Positions 17,761-27,355 of a stretch of 64,000 nucleotides of DNA are shown one piece after another (positions within the stretch are counted from its first letter, which is position 1; each line of letters starts with the position of its first letter). The stretch covers positions 1,922,001-1,986,000 of the forward strand of contig NZ_CP104067.1 in the NCBI RefSeq assembly GCF_026651875.1, written 5' to 3'. The position numbers and the translations under genes were made by a program. Source of the stretch: Alicyclobacillus fastidiosus (GTDB lineage: Bacteria; Bacillota; Bacilli; Alicyclobacillales; Alicyclobacillaceae). Below the pieces are notes generated by a model. It saw nothing but the letters and a program-made list of their open reading frames with translations, was not told the origin of the DNA and did no database searches.

Positions 17761-20097
17761 ATGTTAGAGCGGTCTTTGCGAGCTCTAGAATACGAATACA
17801 TTCAAGAACAAATTGCACAGTTTGCCATGTCGTCATTGGGTAAAACAGCGGCATTGCAGATGCGGCCATTCGCAAATCAGGCGGATGCGGAGTTGGAGTT
17901 GGAAGCGGTAGACGAATGCCTGCGCTGTATTTTGCGCGCGGGCGCCCCGCCGTTCGGCGGTATCACGGACATCACCTCAGACCTGCGCCGAGCCCAGGTG
18001 GGCGGTACGCTGTCCGCGGACAGGCTGCTTGCGGTCGCACAGTTGATCCACGGTGGCCGCGCGTTTCGTCAGTACGTCGATCGCACACTGGAATTGGTCG
18101 AGTTGGTGCGCCTGCCCAAGTTGCTTGAGCAGATGGTCGATGCAAGGCGGACGGAGCAGGAAATTCGCTTTGCGATCGACGACGACGGTCAGGTGATGGA
18201 CAACGCGAGCCCGACCCTTCACCGGCTTCGCGGCGAGCGCCGACGGGCGGAAGGCGAAGTGAAGACGGTACTGGATCGGCTGTTGAGAGCGAACCAGAAA
18301 TTGCTGCAGGAACCCATCGTCGCCATGCGTGGGTCGTATTTTTGCCTGGCCGTGCGAGTTGAACACAAAAACCAAATTCGCGGCATCGTCAGAGACGTCT
18401 CGTCATCCGGATCTACGGTGTACATCGAGCCGCAAGCCGTGGTGGACATCAGCAATAAGGTGCGGGAGATAGAACTTCTCGAGGAACGCGAAATCGAACG
18501 AATTCTGCTTGAACTCTCGCAGGTGGTCGCCGCGGTGGCCGAAGAACTGCGAGTCAACGTGGACGTGTTGCAGACCGTGGATTTATGGTTTGCGAAAGCA
18601 GCTTACGCCAGGGCGACGGATGCCAAGCGGCCAGCACTGACACAAGGGGTTTGGCGCGTGCTGGGTGCGCGACATCCGCAATTGAGCCGCGACGCCGTGC
18701 CCGTTCACGTGACGCTCGGCGAATCGTTTCATCTGCTGATTGTGACAGGTCCCAATACCGGTGGTAAAACCGTTACGCTGAAGACCATCGGATTGTTGAC
18801 GTTGATGGCCATGTCCGGTTGCTTTTTGCCCACCGAACGGGAGAGCGAAATTGGCTTTTGCTCCGACATCTTTGTCGATATCGGCGATGAGCAGAGTATT
18901 GAACAGAGTCTGTCTACATTTTCGTCACACATGAAGAACATCATTCAGATGCTCTCGTCCGTGCGACGAGACAGCCTCGTCCTATTGGATGAGTTGGGTG
19001 CAGGGACGGATCCTGCCGAGGGTTCAGCGCTTGCTATTGCGATTTTAAATCGGCTCTCTGCGGTCGGTTGCCGCGTCATCGCAACGACTCACTACGCCGA
19101 GCTCAAAGGTTATGCATTTCACAACGAAGACGCCATGAACGCCAGTATGGAATTTGACGTCGAGAGCTTGCGGCCGACTTATCGCCTCCTCGTCGGCGTG
19201 CCAGGGCGGTCGAACGCGCTCGCCATCGCGTCGCGGCTGGGGTTGCCGCAGGATATTCTGGATGAGGCCCGCGTGCACGTCGCAGAGACGGACGTACACG
19301 TGGAGGCGCTCATTGGCAAGTTGGAAGAGGCGAGACGCGAGGCGGAGATAGCAGAGCGGGAGGCTCAGGCAGAGCGTGAGGCGACAGAGCGCCTCCGCCG
19401 CGCTTGGGAAGAAAAATCCGGGCGACTGGACGCCGAGGTGGAAGCGATTCGCACCCGGGCTCGAAAAGAGGCAACCGCGCTCGTGGAAAATGCGCAACAG
19501 GAGAGCGAGAAGATCATCCAAGAGCTTCGAAGCATGAGGTCTACCGCAGGCGTCAAGGACCATCAACTCGTAGATCTGCGCAAATCGCTCGAGGGCCTCG
19601 TGCCAGAACAACAGCCTACGGCTCGCGGTAAGTCGACCAAGCCGAAATCTCGGTTAACTGTGGGCTCCCGAGTTCGCGTGATGTCGCTGGGACAAAAGGG
19701 CGATATCGTGGACGTCTCCAGCGATGGTTTGTCGGCGACGGTGCAATTGGGCCTGATGCGGATGAAAGTCGGCGCGGGCGACCTCGAAATCTTGCAAGAG
19801 AAGCGTGAAGAGCAGACGGTACGCCACACCCGCCAAGGTATGGCCAAAGACATCCGCATGGAGCTTGACGTCCGCGGCGAAACCGCAGAGGACGCATTGT
19901 TGCGCATCGACAAATACCTGGACGATGCAGTCGTCACGGGCCTGGCGCGCGTGGTCATCATTCACGGCAAAGGGACTGGCGCCCTGCGAAATGCCATTCG
20001 GCGTCACTTGCAGCACCACCCGCAAGTGAAGTCGAGCGTGCCGGGCGGTCAAGGAGAGGGTGGTGACGGGGCGACGGTGGTCACGGTTCGAGTCTAA
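17761..20097 (+). CDS. mutS2: MutS2 / RqcU: ATPase with Smr domain
   Basis: A 778-residue MutS-like ATPase. In Firmicutes MutS2 is linked to rescue of stalled or collided ribosomes and to suppression of recombination. Domains: core with clamp and lever helices, Walker A GPNTGGKTVTLKT near 340, Walker B LVLLDELGAGTDPAEG near 420, a charged coiled coil (about 520-620), a KOW-like segment, and a C-terminal Smr nuclease-type domain with LDVRGETAEDA and HGKGTGALR. The Smr motif is complete. ATG at 17761 is chosen because GGAGTG precedes it and the protein start (MLERSLRALEYEYI) matches the family. Confidence 0.95.
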   Translation: MLERSLRALEYEYIQEQIAQFAMSSLGKTAALQMRPFANQADAELELEAVDECLRCILRAGAPPFGGITDITSDLRRAQVGGTLSADRLLAVAQLIHGGRAFRQYVDRTLELVELVRLPKLLEQMVDARRTEQEIRFAIDDDGQVMDNASPTLHRLRGERRRAEGEVKTVLDRLLRANQKLLQEPIVAMRGSYFCLAVRVEHKNQIRGIVRDVSSSGSTVYIEPQAVVDISNKVREIELLEEREIERILLELSQVVAAVAEELRVNVDVLQTVDLWFAKAAYARATDAKRPALTQGVWRVLGARHPQLSRDAVPVHVTLGESFHLLIVTGPNTGGKTVTLKTIGLLTLMAMSGCFLPTERESEIGFCSDIFVDIGDEQSIEQSLSTFSSHMKNIIQMLSSVRRDSLVLLDELGAGTDPAEGSALAIAILNRLSAVGCRVIATTHYAELKGYAFHNEDAMNASMEFDVESLRPTYRLLVGVPGRSNALAIASRLGLPQDILDEARVHVAETDVHVEALIGKLEEARREAEIAEREAQAEREATERLRRAWEEKSGRLDAEVEAIRTRARKEATALVENAQQESEKIIQELRSMRSTAGVKDHQLVDLRKSLEGLVPEQQPTARGKSTKPKSRLTVGSRVRVMSLGQKGDIVDVSSDGLSATVQLGLMRMKVGAGDLEILQEKREEQTVRHTRQGMAKDIRMELDVRGETAEDALLRIDKYLDDAVVTGLARVVIIHGKGTGALRNAIRRHLQHHPQVKSSVPGGQGEGGDGATVVTVRV

Positions 20098-20286
20098 TCG
20101 GTCCGTGATCCGCCTCACCTCGCACGAAAATCGGTTTAGGCAGAACTCTTCTGGTCTATGGGCTGGTATTTGCGTCTAATATAGAATTAGAATATTCCTA
20201 CATTCATTTTGCGTCGCAAGATGAAGAATCAATTCGAAACCAGTTAAAAGTTGGTCAAGCTCAAATAGATAAAGGAGGGTTTGAGA

Positions 20287-21075
20287 GTGGATTTGGGATT
20301 AAAACAGAAGTCGGTCCTGGTGACCGCCGGCAGTCGGGGACTTGGATTCGCATCCGCACGGATGTACGCCTTGGAAGGTGCTAAGGTGACGATTGCGAGC
20401 CGAAACGAGGAGGCGCTTGCGCGCGCGGCACAAGCCATTGAGTCGCAAAGCGGGCAGGCGGTCAATGTCGTTCGCATGGATGTCAACCGGCCCGACGACA
20501 TTGCGCGCACCGTGGAGGCCGCAGAGGAATACGGAAACGGTTTAGACGTTCTCATTTGCAACGCGGGGGGACCGCCCAAGGGTTCCTTTTTACAGTTGGA
20601 CGACAGTACGTGGTATCAGGCGTTCGAGCAAAATTTAATGTCGGTGGTACGGCTGACGCGCGCCGCCGTCCCTCATTTGCGCAGGTCGGGAACCGGTCGT
20701 ATCGTCACCATTACGTCGACGTCGCTCAAACAGCCGATTCCAGGCCTGGTTCTCTCGAATACGATGCGCACCGGCGTGTGGGGGCTCACGAAGACGCTGA
20801 GCGAGGAACTCGCCCCCTACGGCATTCTCGTGAATGCGATAGGGCCCGGGAGAATTGCGACGGATCGGGTGCAGGAGTTGGACAGACTCGCAGCAGAAAA
20901 GGGCGACGTCGACGTGTCGGAGATTGAGCGCAGGGAGACGTCGCAGATTCCCCTCGGCCGCTATGGGCAACCTGAGGAGTTTGCCCGCGCCGTGTTGTTT
21001 TTGGGTTCTCCCGCGAACTCGTACATCACCGGGCAAGCCTTAATGGTCGACGGGGGACTCGTGAAGGCGCTCTAA
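20287..21075 (+). CDS. Divergent short-chain dehydrogenase/reductase
   Basis: A 262-residue Rossmann protein of the 3-oxoacyl-ACP reductase-like SDR group. It differs from the classical pattern in two places. The glycine motif reads [10 protein letters not shown] instead of TGxxxGIG, and the catalytic Y-x-x-x-K is replaced: the matching segment is [15 protein letters not shown], with Ser/Asn and Arg at the Tyr and Lys positions. The NNAG-like motif is CNAGGPP. Such imperfect SDRs form a known subgroup of unknown reaction. GTG at 20287 follows AAAGGAGGG with 7-base spacing. It has its own terminator, so it is a single-gene unit. Enzymatic activity is not certain. Confidence 0.85.
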   Translation: MDLGLKQKSVLVTAGSRGLGFASARMYALEGAKVTIASRNEEALARAAQAIESQSGQAVNVVRMDVNRPDDIARTVEAAEEYGNGLDVLICNAGGPPKGSFLQLDDSTWYQAFEQNLMSVVRLTRAAVPHLRRSGTGRIVTITSTSLKQPIPGLVLSNTMRTGVWGLTKTLSEELAPYGILVNAIGPGRIATDRVQELDRLAAEKGDVDVSEIERRETSQIPLGRYGQPEEFARAVLFLGSPANSYITGQALMVDGGLVKAL

Positions 21076-21101
21076 GCACTGCGGCGTTTGACATACGAGA
21101 T

Positions 21102-21131
21102 AAAAAAAGACACCCAGAGCGGGTGTCTTTT
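21102..21131. terminator. Bidirectional terminator between SDR and PBP genes
   Basis: AAAGACACCC (21106-21115) pairs with GGGTGTCTTT (21121-21130). A T-run follows on the plus strand, and seven A residues precede, which give a T-run on the minus strand. It serves both convergent genes. Confidence 0.92.
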
Positions 21132-21152
21132 GCCGTTGTAGGCTTGGCTCGA

Positions 21153-24095
21153 TTATTTCATGATGCCGACGCCAGGCATCCAATCGACCTTGGGGGACGT
21201 CGAATTTCTGGGATGCGTGTCGCCTGTCGTCTCACCCGTGGATGTGTTGTTCGCACTGTTGCCTGACCCGGTCGATCCGCCCCCAGTTCCAGCACCGGTG
21301 GAATTGGTGCCATTCCCTGTGGGCGGTGTACTGCTGCCTGTTCCGTTCCCCGTCGTGTTACCGCCACCACCACCGGAAGGTGGCGTGATTTGCGCTGGCA
21401 ACTGGATGCCAAATGGAGTTGAGGCGTCCGACATGGCGTTATTGGACTGGGCATAAATGACGTAATACACGACGTCGGCTCCCTTCGGCAAGTGGCTGTC
21501 TGTGAACGACGTGGCCGACGTATTGCCAACTTCGACGTAGGATCCGTTCGCGCTGGTCGACCGGTAGATGGCGTAATGCAATGCCGAGGTCACCGGCTTC
21601 CAGGACAGGACCACACTTGTACCCTGAATGTGGCCCTGGATTTGCGACGGCGCAGCGAGTTGAGCCGGGCTCGTACTGGCCGTATTCCCGGCGTCCAGCA
21701 CCTGGCCACCGCGCGGGTCCGCTTGCGTTGGCAACAGGTAAGGCGTCTGGAACGTTTCACCGCCCACGACCTTATGAGCCTGGTCTGGCACCGCCGGCAA
21801 TTTAATGAACACGCCGGTCCGGACGTCTTGCGGCGGCGTATTTGTGGTGGCGAGATACTTTACTCCGCCGATCACCACGTATTTGGCGATGACGTTCACG
21901 GAATCCTGTTGCGTCGGTTGGGTGCCATCGATAAAGGGCTCCGTCTCAATTGTGCCGTGGGCAGTCGAGAGTGCGGTCGGCAACTGGCCGCTAATACTGC
22001 TGACGCTCTCCGTTACGACGTTCGCCGGGCGCTGCCACGGTGTCGTCGCAGGAGATTGCTTGAGAATCGGGCGCATGATGTCCGACCAGACGCTAAATTT
22101 CAGGTTGTACACGGACGGGGAGATGGATTCGTGATGGTTGTATCCCATCCAGATGCCCGCCGTGTATTGTTTCGTGTAGCCGACAAACCATCCGTCTGTC
22201 AGATTGTCGGTGGTCCCTGTCTTGCCGGAGATGTACTGGCCAGGGAACTGCGACCCAACGGCGACGGCGGTGCCCTGTGCGCTGTACAGCACGTCATGAA
22301 GCATGTCCGTGACGATGTAGGCCGTGGCAGGGGAAAACACCTGCGACGTCTTTGGATGCGCAGTGTAAATGGTGCGGCCGGTTTGATCATCAATGCTTTG
22401 GATCATGTAGCCTTGATGCCACACCCCTTGATTTGCGAACGTGGTGTACGCACTCGTCATCTGCTCCACCGTGGCGCCGTTGTCGAGACCGCCGATGGCG
22501 GACGACAAGTGGTTGGCGTCATCGGCAACGATGGTCGGGTTGCCGTACAGCGTTTTGTCGTTCGGCGAAAGCCCCATCTTATCCAGGTAAGAAAAGCCGA
22601 CTTGTGGCGTCAACTCTTCGAGAATGTCGATGGCGGGCACGTTGCGCGACTGTGCCAAGGCATCGCGGGCAGACATCAGGCCGACAAAGTCGTCCTCGTC
22701 GTCCTGCGGATTCCAGTCCCCGCTTGGCAGGCTGAAGTGCGTCGGCGCGTCGTACAAGGGCGTTGCCGCGGTAATCAACCTTTGGTCGATGGCGGGTCCG
22801 TAATCGAGCAGCGGCTTGATGGAGGAACCTGGTTGACGGGCGAGATCGGCGTGGTCATAGCTATCCTTCAGGTAATCGCGGCCACCGCCCACGGCCACAA
22901 TTGCGCCGGTCTGGTTGTCGATGATGGTGACACCGGCCTCGTACAAATCGGTAGTCGTTTGACCATTTGGGGATTTGTACGTCTTGTCGGTGCCATTAAA
23001 CAAGGTTGCATTTTGCAGGACGTTTTCCACGTCGTCCTGCTTTTTCAAGTCGATGGTTGTATGAATCTGCAGCCCAGCGGTGGGGAGTGCCGATTCCGCG
23101 TCTGTGGCGTTGCCGTATACGCCTGCCTGCACGAGTGCGGAGATGACGCGCGGTTTGATCTCATCCAACATCAGATAGGGATGAGCGGGCAGCCCTACCG
23201 TCGGAGCCTTGTGCACATCTTTTAAGATATTAAAATGGATGGCTTGGTCGTACGCACTTTGTGAAATCATGTGGTTTTCAAGCATTTGTTGAAGGATATA
23301 ATGCTGGCGTGCAACCGTGTGTTTCGGGAACTGATATGGCGAAAAATAGGACGGGTTGTTCGGAATCGCAGCCAAAAATGCGGCCTCCGGCAACGTCAGG
23401 TTCTTCGGATCTTTTTGAAATATGATTTCAGAGGCACGTTTTACGCCATACACCGGGTCCGTGCCCAATCGGCCCATGTAAACCCAGTTCATATAATCGG
23501 TCATGATTTCGTCCTTGGACAATTCATGGTTGACCTCAAGCGCCAGTGCAATTTCTTGAACCTTCCGGCGAACCGTGCGCTCCTGCTGTGGAAATACCGC
23601 CAACTTCACGGTTTGTTGTGTGATGGTACTGGCGCCGCTCTCGATCTTGTGGCCGAGGACGTCTTGCACCACTGCGCGCCCCATCGACAGTGGATTTACC
23701 CCGATATTTGTAAAGAACGTCTTGTCTTCTCCTGCCACGAATGAATTCACCAAGGCGGTCGAAACTTGTTGGATAGACGAAATGGGTTGGCGGTCGCCGT
23801 CGCCTTTAAAGCTGCCAATCACCTTGCCATTGGCATCGTAAACGATGGAAGCCGCTCGGTTGTTTTGGAATGTTGAAGCGTTTACGTGTGGTAGACCCTT
23901 GAGCATGGACGAGACGTAGCCGGCACCTGTCGCTACTCCAAGGACAACCAGACTGCCGAGCCCAAACATCGTTACCTTGGCCGTCGTCCAAATGGGATGT
24001 CGCTTTCGCCCTTCGGCCCGAGCTGCGTTTGCACGCGCTGCGGCCTTGGTATCTTGGTTTTTGTTTATGATCTTTGGCCCTTGCTCTTTGCCCAT
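21153..24095 (-). CDS. Class A penicillin-binding protein with FnIII domain and low-complexity tail
   Basis: Bifunctional peptidoglycan synthase, 980 residues. A cytoplasmic basic N-terminus and one membrane anchor (about 39-61) are followed by a GT51 glycosyltransferase (catalytic Glu123 in AGEDKTFF, second motif RRKVQEIALALEVNH). The transpeptidase has SSIK at 424-427, SRN at 483-485 and KTGT at 625-628. A PASTA-free linker leads to a fibronectin III-like domain (about 810-905) and a Gly/Ser/Thr/Asn-rich tail (about 912-960), ending in KVDWMPGVGIMK. The usual H in the GT51 ED-x-x-F-x-x-H-x-G motif is Asn here. ATG with GGGAGGAAAA upstream. A SigA-like extended -10 promoter lies 25 bases before it. 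Confidence 0.94.
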   Translation of the reverse strand: MGKEQGPKIINKNQDTKAAARANAARAEGRKRHPIWTTAKVTMFGLGSLVVLGVATGAGYVSSMLKGLPHVNASTFQNNRAASIVYDANGKVIGSFKGDGDRQPISSIQQVSTALVNSFVAGEDKTFFTNIGVNPLSMGRAVVQDVLGHKIESGASTITQQTVKLAVFPQQERTVRRKVQEIALALEVNHELSKDEIMTDYMNWVYMGRLGTDPVYGVKRASEIIFQKDPKNLTLPEAAFLAAIPNNPSYFSPYQFPKHTVARQHYILQQMLENHMISQSAYDQAIHFNILKDVHKAPTVGLPAHPYLMLDEIKPRVISALVQAGVYGNATDAESALPTAGLQIHTTIDLKKQDDVENVLQNATLFNGTDKTYKSPNGQTTTDLYEAGVTIIDNQTGAIVAVGGGRDYLKDSYDHADLARQPGSSIKPLLDYGPAIDQRLITAATPLYDAPTHFSLPSGDWNPQDDEDDFVGLMSARDALAQSRNVPAIDILEELTPQVGFSYLDKMGLSPNDKTLYGNPTIVADDANHLSSAIGGLDNGATVEQMTSAYTTFANQGVWHQGYMIQSIDDQTGRTIYTAHPKTSQVFSPATAYIVTDMLHDVLYSAQGTAVAVGSQFPGQYISGKTGTTDNLTDGWFVGYTKQYTAGIWMGYNHHESISPSVYNLKFSVWSDIMRPILKQSPATTPWQRPANVVTESVSSISGQLPTALSTAHGTIETEPFIDGTQPTQQDSVNVIAKYVVIGGVKYLATTNTPPQDVRTGVFIKLPAVPDQAHKVVGGETFQTPYLLPTQADPRGGQVLDAGNTASTSPAQLAAPSQIQGHIQGTSVVLSWKPVTSALHYAIYRSTSANGSYVEVGNTSATSFTDSHLPKGADVVYYVIYAQSNNAMSDASTPFGIQLPAQITPPSGGGGGNTTGNGTGSSTPPTGNGTNSTGAGTGGGSTGSGNSANNTSTGETTGDTHPRNSTSPKVDWMPGVGIMK

Positions 24096-24120
24096 GGTTT
24101 TCCTCCCCTCCGTCGGGAAG

Positions 24121-24129
24121 ATTATAGCA
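24121..24129 (-). promoter_or_regulatory. Extended -10 promoter of the PBP gene
   Basis: Minus-strand TGCTATAAT: a perfect TATAAT (24126-24121) with the TG extension. No good -35 is visible, as is common for extended -10 promoters. Distance to the ATG is about 26 bases. Confidence 0.65.
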
Positions 24130-24140
24130 TACCCCTAAGA

Positions 24141-24170
24141 TTGACAGACGAGCGCTTTCTACGGTTATAT
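24141..24170 (+). promoter_or_regulatory. Possible plus-strand promoter before yunB
   Basis: TTGACA (24141-24146), 18-base spacer, TTATAT (24165-24170). It would give a 140-base leader before yunB. yunB is mother-cell (SigE) controlled in B. subtilis, so a SigA promoter here would be a difference. Confidence 0.4.
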
Positions 24171-24314
24171 TGGTTCAATTTTCACAACTCATACGGTACC
24201 TTAAAAGCGGTGAAACGTCGGTTTGAGAGAGATGTGTAGGACGGGATTTTTACGCGCTCGTTTTCATGTGTGCCTCTTTTTCTGCGTAGGATGACAGAAA
24301 GGGAGGAAGGACAA

Positions 24315-25040
24315 GTGGCCCAACGTTTTCGATCCCGCCCATCGCCCACATGGCGCCAAGGCAGCAGGCGATTGCGCATCTTTCGCCGGAGTTGGGGGCT
24401 GCGCGCACTCATCGCAGCGTGCCTCTTGGTGATGGGTGCGTTCGTTTTAGATATGAAACTGCGCCCCGTCGTCACGACAGCTGCTGGCGCATTGGCGCAC
24501 CGGGTGGGGGCGCAGGCCTTAGGGGAGGCGTTGACAGAGGAGATATCGTCATTTCCAGAGGATGACAAACTCGTCGAGACGTCGATTCAAAAGGAAAATG
24601 GCGGTCTCACAGTGACTCGTTTGAACTTGCCCCTCTTGACCACACTGCAGGGGCAAGCCACCGCCCGCGCGCAACTTCACCTCCAAGCTCTGTCCAAACA
24701 AACCATTCGCTTGCCGGTGATGCACGTGTTGAGTGGATCGTTGTTGTCGCGCTCCACGTTGACCATCCCCGTCAAGATCTCCATCCTCGGCACGGCGCAC
24801 TCGAACATCGAGACGGAGGTCGAGACGAAGGGCGTCAATCAGGTGGTTCATATCGTCTACCTTCATTTAACCGCCGACGTGATGGTGTTGACGCCGTTTG
24901 TGTCGTCGCCGACCGTCATCGAGACGCGAGCTCCAATCGCCTATTTGGTGATGAATGGCCCCGTTCCGAACGCCTACTATGGAACAGGTAACACAGATCG
25001 TTCTTACCCGCCCTCTTCGGCAGGAAAGGCAAAACCTTGA
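24315..25040 (+). CDS. yunB: Sporulation protein YunB
   Basis: A 241-residue membrane-anchored protein of the YunB family, needed for normal spore formation in B. subtilis (254 aa there). A basic N-terminus is followed by one transmembrane segment (about 33-50), then an external domain with the family pattern: DMKLRPVVTTAAGALAHRVG, IPVKISILGTAHSNIETEVETKGVNQ and PTVIETRAPIAYLVMNG. GTG at 24315 is chosen since GGGAGGAAGG is 5 bases upstream. It is divergent from the PBP gene. Confidence 0.85.
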   Translation: MAQRFRSRPSPTWRQGSRRLRIFRRSWGLRALIAACLLVMGAFVLDMKLRPVVTTAAGALAHRVGAQALGEALTEEISSFPEDDKLVETSIQKENGGLTVTRLNLPLLTTLQGQATARAQLHLQALSKQTIRLPVMHVLSGSLLSRSTLTIPVKISILGTAHSNIETEVETKGVNQVVHIVYLHLTADVMVLTPFVSSPTVIETRAPIAYLVMNGPVPNAYYGTGNTDRSYPPSSAGKAKP

Positions 25041-25186
25041 GATTGTCCCCTTGTAAGCGTCCGGTTTCGTCAAAATAGAGGATCAATTCCCAGCAATCGC
25101 GCTTCTTCGACAGGATTTTCTTCCTGTGATGAAGAATTGAAATCGACAGAAAGATTACAAAGGTATTGCATGGGGAGGCAACTCAA

Positions 25187-27136
25187 TTGAACGACCAGTA
25201 CGACAACGACGAACAACCAGTGCGTGAGCTGGACGACGTAAGTGCAACTGACTCGGTTCGAGAGGGCCAGGAGGGTGAAACAGAGGCGTTTGGCTTCGGT
25301 GAAACTTCGATTGCCATCGAGGAAGTCACTGCGGCGAGCGACGAAGTGTCCGCCGCGTTGGCGAGTGACGCGTTGGCAGGTGCGTTTGCGGCGCGCGCAG
25401 AGACTGCGGTCAAGCAACCTGTCGGCATGAAACGGTATCTATCCATTCGTTGGAAGGTAGGCGGTTCGTTTGCCATCGTCCTCCTGATGACCATCATCAT
25501 TGGGATTGTTGCAGTACTGCGCCTCGTGTCGCTGCAGAATCAGGTGCAGACGTTGGCGAATCAAAACCTTCAGGTCGTGCAGCAATCCAATGCGTTGGAG
25601 CAGGAGTTGCTGACGCTGCAGGTGGACGTACGAGGCTATTTGATCACGGGCAATTCGCAGTTGATGTCGGATTACAACGATATCACGAGCAAGTATTTGG
25701 ACTCATTTACGGCACTTAGCAACTTATTGAAATCCGATCCGACTGCACAGGCGGATCTGCGTCAGACCCAAAGTGGGTTTACAGACTACGTCAACTACGC
25801 AGACGGACTTGTCAACCTTCGCAACAGCGGACAAGGCGCTGCCGCCATTGAGCAAGAATCGGCCGGCGAGGGCGATGCGGCATCGAGCAAGGCTAATACA
25901 GGCTTGAACAACATCGTCTCGCAGTCGCAGACCTCCGCTGATCAAACCGCACAGAAGTTAAAGATGACGGTTGACGAGACGATGATCGTCCTCGGCATCC
26001 TCACTGCCATCGCCATCGTCGTGGGCCTCTTGGCGGGGATTCCGGCGACGATGAGCACGCCGCGAAACATCAATCGAGTGACGCGGATTCTCAAGGAGAT
26101 CGCTTCTGCGGGAGGCGACTTGACGAAGCGCATCGACGGCGTGAAAAGCCACGACGAAGTCGCTATGCTCGCGCAAGCCACCAATGACCTCCTCGCCTCG
26201 ATTTCGGGCCTGGTCTCCAATATCGGTCGGTACTCCGACACACTGGCTGCCAGCGCGGAGCAGATGACGGCGAGCACTGATGAAACGGCGCGCGCGGTCA
26301 ACGAAATTGCGACGACCGCAGGGGATTTTGCGGGGGTCAGCGAACAGGCGGTCGCCGCGTTGGACGAGCTGAATGGGGCGCTCGTCTCCATTCAGAATCA
26401 CGGGAACGATACGGCGGCTCGGGCCGATAATGTCGCGAGTGCGGTTCAGAATGTCTCCGAGACGACAGAGCGCGGACGCGAGCTCGTTGAGCAGGCGCAA
26501 AGCTCGATGCAGTCGATGCAAGAGATGACGGAGCGCGCACACGCAAGCGTAAAGGATTTGAGCGAGTCGTCGGAAGCTATCGCCAATATCCTCGGAACCA
26601 TTCGCACAATTGCTGAGGAAACCAATTTGCTGGCGCTCAACGCGTCGATTGAAGCCGCCCGAGCGGGAGAAGCGGGTCGCGGGTTTGCAGTCGTCGCGCA
26701 AGAGGTGCGCAAACTCGCCGAACAAAGTCGTGAAGCGACGGCGCGCATCAACGAGATCATCGGCCGCAGCTTAGACCTGGTCGCTCAGGTGAGCTCGGCG
26801 ATGGCTGAGGGCGTACAGGCGGTGCAGGGCGGCCGACAGGCATTTGAGCGGACGCAGAGTGCATTTCTCGACATCCGTTTTGCTGTCGAGGAAGTGGTGC
26901 CGTCTACGGTGGACATTGTGGAACGTACAGTCACGCAAAAAGATCTCATTAACTCGAGCCAAGAGCGGATTCGAAGATTGAATGAGTTGATGGAGCAGGT
27001 GGCGGCGGGATCGCAAAACAACGCTGCAAGCAGTGAAGAGACGTTGGCGACGGTCGAAGAAATCGCGGCATCGTCTCACGAACTGGCGGAGATCGCGCAG
27101 TCTCTGCAAAACGCGGTTGGTCGTTTCCAGGTGTGA
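25187..27136 (+). CDS. Methyl-accepting chemotaxis protein with a long N-terminal tail
   Basis: A 649-residue chemoreceptor. Unusually, about 85 acidic, Ala-rich residues precede the first membrane segment (about 93-113). Then come an extracellular helical sensor (about 115-260), TM2 (about 263-285), HAMP, and a signalling domain whose hairpin tip is intact ([22 protein letters not shown] ... [16 protein letters not shown]). The TTG start at 25187 has GGGGAGG 8 bases upstream; the upstream in-frame TTG 25166 lacks a ribosome binding site. It stands alone with a strong terminator behind. The ligand cannot be predicted. Confidence 0.92.
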   Translation: MNDQYDNDEQPVRELDDVSATDSVREGQEGETEAFGFGETSIAIEEVTAASDEVSAALASDALAGAFAARAETAVKQPVGMKRYLSIRWKVGGSFAIVLLMTIIIGIVAVLRLVSLQNQVQTLANQNLQVVQQSNALEQELLTLQVDVRGYLITGNSQLMSDYNDITSKYLDSFTALSNLLKSDPTAQADLRQTQSGFTDYVNYADGLVNLRNSGQGAAAIEQESAGEGDAASSKANTGLNNIVSQSQTSADQTAQKLKMTVDETMIVLGILTAIAIVVGLLAGIPATMSTPRNINRVTRILKEIASAGGDLTKRIDGVKSHDEVAMLAQATNDLLASISGLVSNIGRYSDTLAASAEQMTASTDETARAVNEIATTAGDFAGVSEQAVAALDELNGALVSIQNHGNDTAARADNVASAVQNVSETTERGRELVEQAQSSMQSMQEMTERAHASVKDLSESSEAIANILGTIRTIAEETNLLALNASIEAARAGEAGRGFAVVAQEVRKLAEQSREATARINEIIGRSLDLVAQVSSAMAEGVQAVQGGRQAFERTQSAFLDIRFAVEEVVPSTVDIVERTVTQKDLINSSQERIRRLNELMEQVAAGSQNNAASSEETLATVEEIAASSHELAEIAQSLQNAVGRFQV

Positions 27137-27177
27137 GGCCTAGGCGCATCGTCTGGTAAATCGACCTGGTGTAAGTG

Positions 27178-27228
27178 AATCCGTCCGCGCGGTGCACGAA
27201 AACGGTGCATCGCGCGGACGGATTTTTT
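27178..27228 (+). terminator. Terminator after the chemoreceptor gene
   Basis: A GC-rich stem of about 19 bp (AATCCGTCCGCGCG.. with ..CGCGCGGACGGATT, 27178 to 27223) with a short inner TGCAC helix, followed by TTTTTT. Confidence 0.92.
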
Positions 27229-27355
27229 GTGCGCATGTACGGGCTTTCGCGCGCCCGAATTGTCCCTTTTTCCGCCAACTCGTGCCACACCATAGGCGTT
27301 TGCATATACTGTCGCAGCGGCCAGGGTTTCATGGTTCTATCAAGGAGGTATTGGC

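Noticed and set aside
21492..23225. 577-codon open frame on the plus strand opposite the PBP gene
   Set aside because: Antisense to a well-supported class A PBP; no ribosome binding site, no recognisable motif, and Arg/His/Val-rich composition typical of a GC-rich shadow frame.
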